A stretch of 64,000 nucleotides of DNA from a bacterium (lineage in GTDB: Bacteria > Planctomycetota > Planctomycetia > Planctomycetales > Planctomycetaceae). Made by a program: the position numbers and the translations under genes. The stretch lies in the NCBI GenBank assembly GCA_016125225.1, contig WGME01000004.1:372001-436000 (forward strand), read 5' to 3'. Each line of letters opens with the position of its first letter. Position 1 is the first letter of the stretch. Below, in pieces: positions 57,197 through 64,000 of the stretch. The notes under the pieces were generated by a model, which was not told the origin of the DNA, searched no databases, and saw only the letters and a program-made list of their open reading frames with translations.

Positions 57197-58077
57197 TTCG
57201 CTTGAGCCGGGGCGTCTTTTCCCACAGGGACTTGCTCGTCGAGCCAGGCTAAGATTGTAGCGGCGATGTCCGGCCAATCGGCTTCCTGCAGTACTTCGTG
57301 AACGTGATCGGGATAGGTAATCAGTCGCGTGGACCGCTGACCCCGGGCAGCCACGAATCGCTCTACAGCCGCCGGGTCAACGGTGCGATCAGCCAGGCCT
57401 TGCAGCACCAGCACAGGGCAGGTGACGTCATCGAGTTGCTGCCAGACATCGCGTAGTCCCTGTTGCATGGCATAGAACCACCGCACCGTGACCGACCGGA
57501 TTAACAACGGATCAGCCAGCCGCTGTTCGAGAAATGCCGGATCTCGGGTCATGTTGCGTGGGTTGATGCGGGTGCGGAAACGTGTCTGGGGCGCGAGGTA
57601 GACCAGCACGCGGCCGATCGCCCGTTTCCACAACGCGACGGGATGCAGCAGGCCGAGCAACGGGGCGGTTAACACTAGCGCCTTGGGGGGCGGGGTGGTT
57701 TCCGCCAACCGCAATGCCAGCAGCCCGCCAAAGCTGTGGCCCAGCACCACATCGGCTCGACCGCCGGGGCAGAATTGTTGCTGCAGATCGGTGAGGTCAT
57801 TCAGATAATCTTCCAGGCTGACAACATCAGTCCGTTCGCCTCCAGACCGGCCATGTCCGCGATGATCGGGCAAGATCACCAGCCATCCCGCCTGTTGGAA
57901 GAGGGGACGCAGATGATCGTATCGCCCACCATGCTCGCACCCGCCATGAACCCACAGTATTGAGCCACGGATTGGGACAATAGGACGCCAGAGACGCACG
58001 AAAAGCTTGAGACCATCACGGGCCACAAACTCGGTGACCTCTTCGCCAACAGTCGTATTGCTCACGGACGGACTCAC
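57154..58077 (-). CDS. Alpha/beta hydrolase, monoacylglycerol-lipase type
   Basis: 307 residues, GTG start. Oxyanion region WVHGGCEHGGRYDHL, DHRGHGRSGGER and the nucleophile elbow VVLGHSFGGLLAL; later a catalytic Asp in LQGLADRTVDPAA and His in YPDHVHEVLQE. Hydrolyses acylglycerols or lysophospholipids. The start overlaps the upstream TlpA-like gene's stop (GTGA), so both are in one operon; it also overlaps the convergent kinase gene by 43 nt. Confidence 0.9.
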   Translation of the reverse strand: MSPSVSNTTVGEEVTEFVARDGLKLFVRLWRPIVPIRGSILWVHGGCEHGGRYDHLRPLFQQAGWLVILPDHRGHGRSGGERTDVVSLEDYLNDLTDLQQQFCPGGRADVVLGHSFGGLLALRLAETTPPPKALVLTAPLLGLLHPVALWKRAIGRVLVYLAPQTRFRTRINPRNMTRDPAFLEQRLADPLLIRSVTVRWFYAMQQGLRDVWQQLDDVTCPVLVLQGLADRTVDPAAVERFVAARGQRSTRLITYPDHVHEVLQEADWPDIAATILAWLDEQVPVGKDAPAQANHAGKGSSGSPANH

Positions 58078-59123
58078 TTGCTGTCGGCGAGGTGAAGTAA
58101 CGCATCCAAAGCGGCCCGCAGGTCATCCGGGCGGACATCCGTTGCGGCAATGTGACCCGTGCGATCGACCAGCATCAGGCAGGGAATCAACGTCACATGG
58201 AAGGCCTCTTCGGCTGTTTCGCGGTCCAGCACCACCCGCCAGGGAATCGGCTGGCTCATCCGAAACTGTTCGACATCGCCGGGTGACTCATCAAAACTGA
58301 TCCCGAGGAATTCAACTCCCAGGCTATGAAATTCGGCATACCGCCGACGCAACCGTGGTAACTCTTCTATGCAGGGACGACAGTTCGTCGCCCAGAAATC
58401 GAGCATCACCACTTTTCCCTGCAGGGTTGACCAGTCGAGTGGTTGGCTGTGAATGTCAGCGGCGGCCAATGCCGGAACGGGCTGTCCCACCAGCTTCAGT
58501 CGCTGCCGTCGACGCTCCGCAAAGTCCTTCAGTTCCGGGTTGAGAAAATAGGTTTCAGACAGTTGTTGGTAGACGGCGTCGGCTTGCTCGGGTTGTCCGC
58601 GAAGTTGCCAAGTCAATGCCAGGGACTGTGCCAGGTCTCCGGCGATGTTCGGTAGTCGGAGTCGCAACGCGCGGAGAAATTGCGTCCAGGCCTGAGTCGA
58701 CGCCTCAATATCACCACGCTGAGCCCAGCCGATTGCCAGCACTGATTGCGCAAGTTGGTGAAATTCGGGAGTGACCGCAAGATCTGGCGGATTGGGGAGT
58801 TGTGCGGTTTCGATGGCCGCGGCTTCCCAACCATAGTCCCGAGCAGTTTCCAGTACCCAGGTGCGGGCGGCGAGAGTATCCGCTGCCTGGGGATTTTTCA
58901 GCACAGCCACGCGGATTCGGTCGAACGTTTCACGAATTCCTGAGGTGTGCAAATGGTGGAACTCTGTCGAGTTCGGGGTTTCTGCGGGGGAGTTCTGCGC
59001 AACACATGGGTTTGTAAAGAGTTGCGTCAGGATTGTCAGGCCGATTCCCAACCGGACGGCCTGTCGCAATCTCCGCTGACAGAATGGGAAGTCGCAGAGG
59101 CTGTTCACCATCATCAGGATCAT
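58074..59123 (-). CDS. Exported TlpA-like thioredoxin with TPR-like N-terminal region
   Basis: About 349 residues from the Met at 59123, which fits the signal segment AVRLGIGLTILTQLFTNPCVAQ; the exact start is uncertain and other Mets are near. Middle region helical, with SETYFLNPELKDFAERRRQRL. C-terminal redoxin domain: VMLDFWATNCRPCIEELPRL (CRPC active pair), FLGISFDESPGDVEQF and the cis-Pro region VTLIPCLMLVDRTGHI. Probable disulfide reductase facing the periplasm. It overlaps the lipase gene. Confidence 0.87.
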   Translation of the reverse strand: MILMMVNSLCDFPFCQRRLRQAVRLGIGLTILTQLFTNPCVAQNSPAETPNSTEFHHLHTSGIRETFDRIRVAVLKNPQAADTLAARTWVLETARDYGWEAAAIETAQLPNPPDLAVTPEFHQLAQSVLAIGWAQRGDIEASTQAWTQFLRALRLRLPNIAGDLAQSLALTWQLRGQPEQADAVYQQLSETYFLNPELKDFAERRRQRLKLVGQPVPALAAADIHSQPLDWSTLQGKVVMLDFWATNCRPCIEELPRLRRRYAEFHSLGVEFLGISFDESPGDVEQFRMSQPIPWRVVLDRETAEEAFHVTLIPCLMLVDRTGHIAATDVRPDDLRAALDALLHLADSK

Positions 59124-59361
59124 TCCACACATCAGGATGTGAAAAGGCTGTTCATCGTGGAAACGGTGTTCGCGGCAGAACAGGCAATTGCAGTCGACCG
59201 CGAGCAGGAGTAAAGTAACAAAGTGAGTCAATCTGTGTCACCATCACGCGTTGCTGTCATTAACATGGGTTGATGAGAGCTTCTGAAATATCGTCGCATC
59301 CTTGCCGGATGCGTCTGCATCGCATACGCCTCGCGTGCCCCTAATTTTGAGGGAGTTCGCC

Positions 59362-61257
59362 GTGAAAACCGGGTCAACAATCGCCACGGATGCTGCTGCT
59401 TCCGGAACGAAATTCCGACTGCTTGATTTATCAGCCTGGAGTCTTAGCTTGGGGCTGCATGTGGCGGCCCTGTTGGGGCTGTCGCTGATTTACTTCGATG
59501 TCGAACAGCATCTCACGACGGTCATCGACAGCGTCTTCGATGATGCTGACCCCAATCAGTTTAAGTTCGATGCGACCGCCGTTGACCAGATCGGAAATGA
59601 TAGTTCGGTCAACACCCTGGCGGCATCACAAGCCGCGGCCACCGCGGTGGGGAAGAATCCTCAGGAAGAGATTCAAAGCCAGATCGACGAAACGCTCGAT
59701 GTGCAGGTGCCCTCGCCGAATGACATCGTCGAGCCTCCCAAGGCGGAAATGCTCTCTCAGGTGGCGACCACCGGCGGCACGGAATACACGGGCGGCGTGG
59801 AAGGTTCGATCGATCGTCTCGCCTTTGAAATCGCCAACTCACTCCGTGAAAAGAAGACGCTCGTCGTCTGGTTGTTCGACGTCTCTCCCTCTCTCAGCGT
59901 GCGTCGTGAAAAGATCGCCGACCGCGTGGAGAATGTTTACGGCCAGTTGAACACGTTGAATGTTGGGTCGGATAAGGCTCTGCGGACCGCGATTGGTGTC
60001 TTCGGTGAAAAGACCTCGATGGTGACCGATGACCCCATTGATGAAACCGCTGATGTCGTGAAGGCCGTTCGCAGCATCAAGTCGGAAGAATCGGGCAAAG
60101 AGAACGTCTTCAACGCCGTGCTCACCGCCACGCAACGTTACCTGACCTACCGCACCAAACAGAACCGCGCGATGATGATCATCGTGGTGACCGATGAGGC
60201 GGGCAGCGATGCCGACAAGCTCGAACAGGCCATCCAACTGACTAAGCGGTACGGCATCAAGTGCTTCTGCGTGGGCGATGCCGCCCCCTTGGGCCGTCAG
60301 AAGGTCGAAGCCGAATTCACTCTCGATAATGGCGAAACCGTCATTGGTGTGATGGATCGCGGACCGGAAGGGTACTTCCAGGATCGCTTGAACCTGCCCT
60401 ACTTCGGCGTGAATGGCGGGCATCTCGAAAACATCTCCTCGGGCTTCGGTCCCTACGGTCTCACGCGGTTGTGTGCGGAAACCAATGGACTCTTCCTGGT
60501 TGGCGAAACGGGCATGAGCGCGGGGATCGATCCGATCATCATGCGGAGCTATGCCCCCGATTACCGTCCGATCAAGATGCTCGAAACGGACATTCAGGCA
60601 AATGCAGCCAAACGCGCGTTGGTGGGACTCTGCGAGAAAGCCCGGGTCGAATCGATTCCGGTACCGACGACGTTCTTCCCGGCGGAAAACGACAACGTCT
60701 TGCGAGTCGCCGTCAGCGAGGCCCAGAAGCCGTTAGCTGTGTTGGATTATCGGCTCGATGAATTGCTGCAGGGGCTGCAAGTGGGTGAGAAAGACCGGGC
60801 TAAGATCACCGAACCCCGGTGGCGAGCCGTGTATGACCTGGCATTGGGCCGTGTGTTGGCCATGAAAGCCCGCAGCTTCGGCTACAACATGATGCTGGCG
60901 GAAATGAAGTCGAGCCCGAAAAAGTTTGAGACCGAAGGCAATAACAGCTGGCGACTTGTCCCATCGAAGGACATCGCCTCGGGTCCGGCCACCAAAAAGC
61001 TCGCCAAGCAAGCCGAAGAGTTGCTCAAACGAGTCATTGATGAACACTCCGGGACCCCTTGGGCCAAGCTGGCCGAACTGGAGTATCAGACTCCGATGGG
61101 TTGGGAGTGGAAAGAAGGCAAATACAATCCGCAACCAGCGGGCATGGGGAATGGCAAGGACAAGCAGGGCCCCCGCTTTGAAGAAGTCGTCGATCCTAAA
61201 ACTGGTAAGAAGATTAAAAAGATGATCGGGGGACCACCTCCGAAACGGGAAATCTGA
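59362..61257 (+). CDS. Membrane-anchored VWA-domain protein A
   Basis: 631 residues from GTG 59362, which has GAGGGAG just upstream; the TTG at 59302 in the track does not. N-terminal helix LSLGLHVAALLGLSLIYF followed by an Asp/Gln-rich linker. VWA domain from about residue 170: WLFDVSPSLSVRREKI carries the MIDAS DxSxS, with VVTDEAGSD as the third metal loop. A distinctive later motif SSGFGPYGLTRLCAETNGLFLVG and a C-terminal TPWAKLAELEY are shared with the next gene. Function unknown; the domain is usually protein-binding. Confidence 0.85.
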   Translation: MKTGSTIATDAAASGTKFRLLDLSAWSLSLGLHVAALLGLSLIYFDVEQHLTTVIDSVFDDADPNQFKFDATAVDQIGNDSSVNTLAASQAAATAVGKNPQEEIQSQIDETLDVQVPSPNDIVEPPKAEMLSQVATTGGTEYTGGVEGSIDRLAFEIANSLREKKTLVVWLFDVSPSLSVRREKIADRVENVYGQLNTLNVGSDKALRTAIGVFGEKTSMVTDDPIDETADVVKAVRSIKSEESGKENVFNAVLTATQRYLTYRTKQNRAMMIIVVTDEAGSDADKLEQAIQLTKRYGIKCFCVGDAAPLGRQKVEAEFTLDNGETVIGVMDRGPEGYFQDRLNLPYFGVNGGHLENISSGFGPYGLTRLCAETNGLFLVGETGMSAGIDPIIMRSYAPDYRPIKMLETDIQANAAKRALVGLCEKARVESIPVPTTFFPAENDNVLRVAVSEAQKPLAVLDYRLDELLQGLQVGEKDRAKITEPRWRAVYDLALGRVLAMKARSFGYNMMLAEMKSSPKKFETEGNNSWRLVPSKDIASGPATKKLAKQAEELLKRVIDEHSGTPWAKLAELEYQTPMGWEWKEGKYNPQPAGMGNGKDKQGPRFEEVVDPKTGKKIKKMIGGPPPKREI

Positions 61258-61390
61258 TCACCATGGACAGGATCACGACCGTCCGCTGATTCGGTACTCT
61301 CCAAACAGCGGACAACGAGCAAGGATGTTCGTGTTCGGGACGTTCGTCGCAACTTCGATTCGTCACCTCGACACCTGACGGCAGCCATAC

Positions 61391-63268
61391 ATGAACACGA
61401 AGAATTATTCCGCTTTCGCGATCTCGCTCAGCCTGCATGGTGTGGCCTTACTGGCCTTGGCTTTTATCAAATACCAGATCGCGAACAGCGATGTGCAAGT
61501 CGCCCTCGACTCCGTCTTTTCCGAAGAACGTGTGCAGGAAGAGTTCGAGCAGGAAGTTGACGTCAGCACCGATGTCGCGGAAACGATGAATTTCATCGCC
61601 GGCTCGGTGGCTCCGAATACAACGGCAGTAGGTGGAGGAACGGGGGCGGTCGCCGCACAAACGAAAATCGACCAGTCACAGTCGCTGAAAGAACCCGACT
61701 TCACCTTCAAGGCTGGCCCTATCACCGTTCCCGGTTTGAACGTTCTCTCGAATGACCTGGGTTCCGGACAGGTGACCGGCGATATCGGTCGTGTGGTCGA
61801 AGGATATGGAGCCGCTCTCGGTCAGATCACGCAGGAACTCATTCGTCTGATGCGGGAAGAAAAGGTACTCGCCTGCTGGATGTTCGATGCGTCCGAGTCA
61901 ATGGAAGATGATCGCCGCGAAATTCGTGACAACTTCCATAAGGTCTACGAAGAACTGGGACTCGCCGCGAAATCGGATGACAAACTGCGGTACACCGACG
62001 AACCAATTCTGACATCGATCTTTGCCTTTAACACCAATGCGACCGAACTGACCCAGAAGCCAACATCGGACATCAAGCAGATTCGGACCGCGATCGACAA
62101 GATCACCAAGGATGAAGGGGGCGATGAGAATTTCTGCACCTCTGCGGCATCGATCATTAACAAGTACGGACGCATGGCCGCCAGCCAGAAACGCAAGCTG
62201 GTGCTGATTATGGTCTCTGACGAATCGGGCGACGATGGCAGCAAGGTGGAAGAGGCGGTTGAACTCTGTAAACGTGGTAAGGTCTCGACCTACTTCATGG
62301 GTCGCTACGCCGTCTTCGGATTTCCCTATGCCCGGATGACCTGGAAAGATCCCAAGTACGGACTGACCCACTGGTTGCGGATCAAGCGTGGCCCGGAGAC
62401 GCCGTTTCCCGAATGTCTGCAGTTCGATGGAATTCACGAACGCTGGGATGTCTATTCCAGTGGGTTCGGACCTTACGAACAGGTGCGATTGTGTCGTGAG
62501 ACAGGGGGGATTTTCTTCCTCTTGCCCGGCGATGAAGACAACATTTCCGGTCGCGGTTCGCAGTTGGAGCGTAAGTACGAACTGCTGGACATGAAGGAAT
62601 ATCTGCCCGATCTGAGTGCCCGTGTGGTGTATCAGAAAGAGCGGGATTCCAGCAAATTTCGCAATGTCATTTTCCAGGTGATCCAGCAGGTCAACCCGTT
62701 TGTCGACAAAGATCTGCAGATGCGGGAACACCATTTCCCGATGGAACCAGAGGCCTTCGCAAAAGAAGGGGCCGCGAACTTCACCAAGGCCGTCCGTGCT
62801 CTCAAGTTGATGAATCAAGCCGTGGTCTTTCTCGAAACCGTCAAGCCGCTCCGCGACAAGGAAGAGTCACAACGCTGGCGGGCGCATTACGACCTGATCC
62901 ACGCCCAGTTGCTGGCCTACCGCGTGCGGTTGTTCCAGTACATTCTGGTTCTCGACAAAATTCAGAAAGAGAAGCCGCAGCCGAAAGACAAGAAGAGCAA
63001 TCAATGGCACCTGGTCCGCGTGCCGCAGATGCTGACGCCCGACCCGGTGCAGGTGAAGCAGGCGGGTGTCGACCTGGATGAGTTGAAAGCTCAAGAAGAT
63101 CAGGCCCGCAAAGAGTTCCAGGAAGTGATCAAGCTCCATCCGCGAACCCCTTGGGCCAATCTGTCTCAGCAGGAACTCAACGTCGGCTTCGGCATGAGCT
63201 TTCGCGAGCACTACCACGATCCCAAGTACGATCTGGTCGGCAAGGAAATCAAGCTGCCGAATCCCTAA
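61391..63268 (+). CDS. Membrane-anchored VWA-domain protein B
   Basis: 625 residues, a paralogue of the upstream gene. N-terminal helix ISLSLHGVALLALAFIKY; MIDAS in WMFDASESMEDDRREI (DxSxS); third loop VSDESGDDG. Shared motifs: SSGFGPYEQVRLCRETGGIFFL, RWRAHYDLIHAQLLAYRVRLFQYI and TPWANLSQQEL. The two proteins diverge clearly, so the duplication is old. Nothing shows the ligand. Confidence 0.86.
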   Translation: MNTKNYSAFAISLSLHGVALLALAFIKYQIANSDVQVALDSVFSEERVQEEFEQEVDVSTDVAETMNFIAGSVAPNTTAVGGGTGAVAAQTKIDQSQSLKEPDFTFKAGPITVPGLNVLSNDLGSGQVTGDIGRVVEGYGAALGQITQELIRLMREEKVLACWMFDASESMEDDRREIRDNFHKVYEELGLAAKSDDKLRYTDEPILTSIFAFNTNATELTQKPTSDIKQIRTAIDKITKDEGGDENFCTSAASIINKYGRMAASQKRKLVLIMVSDESGDDGSKVEEAVELCKRGKVSTYFMGRYAVFGFPYARMTWKDPKYGLTHWLRIKRGPETPFPECLQFDGIHERWDVYSSGFGPYEQVRLCRETGGIFFLLPGDEDNISGRGSQLERKYELLDMKEYLPDLSARVVYQKERDSSKFRNVIFQVIQQVNPFVDKDLQMREHHFPMEPEAFAKEGAANFTKAVRALKLMNQAVVFLETVKPLRDKEESQRWRAHYDLIHAQLLAYRVRLFQYILVLDKIQKEKPQPKDKKSNQWHLVRVPQMLTPDPVQVKQAGVDLDELKAQEDQARKEFQEVIKLHPRTPWANLSQQELNVGFGMSFREHYHDPKYDLVGKEIKLPNP

Positions 63269-63333
63269 AGACCGTGGCCAACGGCGTGCGAGTATCGGCT
63301 TGGTGGAAGCTTGTTACGCCAAGTTGATCACTC

Positions 63334-64000
63334 TCAGGGTAACGCGGCAGATGTGGGAGTGTGGAGTGCCGGTGGCGTGCGACTCTGGCTCAGGCTGGTG
63401 GTTTCGCTCACCTCATCACGAATGACGTGAACAGTGGCCTGAAACTCAGTGAGCTGTGCCGCGTCATGGTGGAAACTCTGGCATTCTGCATCGAGTTGGG
63501 GAAAGAGTCCGCCGGGCAAGCGGGACTGGGCCAGTTCTTCGGCGAGTTGACGTACCCGTTGTTGCATGCCCCGGCGTAACCGTCCGGTAAACAGCATTAA
63601 TGCTCCGGCAGTCCACAACGCGAGAAAGAGCAACGCTGGAATGTAAAAATGGCTTTCGAGTAACGGTCGCTCCAGCCACCACGAGTCGTAGAAAAAATTC
63701 TTGCCGATGCGGTAGATCAGCCAAGCCGGCAGAATGGCAAAGCCCACTTCGTATAGTGCACGAACTCCACCGGACGTTTGCCGCCGTGCCGTCTCGGCGA
63801 TCTCTTCATCGAGGCGACGCTGCGCGAGTTGCCAGAACTCCTCCTCCGCAATGGCAACGGAACGGGTGAGGTCCTGTGTGGCCGCCGTGATGGTTTCGCG
63901 AGTGAGTCCGGCCGAGCGAGCATGCCCTTCGATGATCAGGCGGGCTTCCTGCCAGTCCCCTTCCGCCACCTGCAACAGCGCGGCTTGTTCGAGCCGCTGG
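63334..64000 (-). CDS. C-terminal part of a membrane protein, possibly a GTPase-type protein
   Basis: Partial gene cut by the right edge: reading frame stays open to base 64000 (QRLEQAALLQVAEGD before the track start), so the TTG in the track is not the true start. Visible: a helical region, then two membrane helices, ALYEVGFAILPAWLIYRIG and HFYIPALLFLALWTAGALMLF, and a final helix. The pattern recalls the tail of planctomycete GTPase-domain proteins, but the GTPase domain lies outside the window and the family is unproved. Confidence 0.5.
   Translation of the reverse strand, partial: QRLEQAALLQVAEGDWQEARLIIEGHARSAGLTRETITAATQDLTRSVAIAEEEFWQLAQRRLDEEIAETARRQTSGGVRALYEVGFAILPAWLIYRIGKNFFYDSWWLERPLLESHFYIPALLFLALWTAGALMLFTGRLRRGMQQRVRQLAEELAQSRLPGGLFPQLDAECQSFHHDAAQLTEFQATVHVIRDEVSETTSLSQSRTPPALHTPTSAALP

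Overview
The window looks like a chromosomal segment of a planctomycete, most likely family Planctomycetaceae. The signs are family content and style: DUF1080 and ThuA proteins side by side, a DUF1570 peptidase, YHS-like cysteine proteins, an adaptor protein with EF-hands, very large TolC and beta-helix surface proteins, tandem membrane-anchored VWA proteins, and a free-standing rpsD. GC is moderate-high and coding is dense with short intergenic gaps. The genus cannot be fixed from the sequence alone. No tRNA, rRNA, CRISPR array, integrase or insertion sequence was recognised.

Layout. 1-145 is the start of trpE on the minus strand, cut by the window edge. 501-7493 is a plus-strand tripartite efflux operon of the MacAB-TolC type (TolC-like lipoprotein, HlyD/MacA-like adaptor, ABC ATPase, ABC permease). 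Then come an AraC regulator, an inverse-autotransporter-like beta-helix surface protein, a sulfotransferase and a vanadium-type haloperoxidase. 14.9-31.4 kb is mostly metabolism and exported proteins: pyruvate phosphate dikinase, a beta-barrel-like protein, glycerol kinase, a GspE-like protein with degraded ATPase motifs, DapA, a 3-hydroxyisobutyrate-dehydrogenase-type enzyme, a lipoprotein, a peroxiredoxin-like protein, an M43 metalloprotease, a YHS protein, DUF1080, ThuA and a NUDIX hydrolase.

31.5-42.2 kb is the most unusual region. It is a compact plus-strand cluster with a lambda-type portal, a prohead-protease-like protein, a small decoration-like protein, a probable major capsid protein, small connector/tail-like proteins and a hub-like protein with a long Ser/Asp/Gly tail. 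It ends in an MptE/DUF115-like protein that overlaps a glycosyltransferase. No terminase, tape measure, integrase or phage repressor is seen in the window, and housekeeping-type genes abut it on both sides. I read it as a reduced or domesticated phage-derived particle locus, possibly with its own glycosylation genes; this is an inference.

42.2-54.1 kb is an envelope polysaccharide region: kdsD followed by a very large LptC/LptA-like protein, the dTDP-sugar genes rfbB and rfbA, and a converging operon with an O-antigen-type ABC exporter (Wzm/Wzt), a methyltransferase, a hexapeptide acyltransferase, a DegT aminotransferase and a family 2 glycosyltransferase. Together these suggest a lipopolysaccharide-type outer membrane with an ABC-exported, amino-sugar-bearing polymer.

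54.3-64 kb holds a DUF1570 peptidase, rpsD, an adenylate-kinase-like kinase, an overlapping lipase/TlpA pair, two tandem paralogous VWA proteins and the C-terminal part of a membrane protein that runs off the right edge. Several intergenic gaps carry palindromes or degenerate repeats that recur at separate sites, including a gap element with conserved 16- and 17-nt ends found twice.
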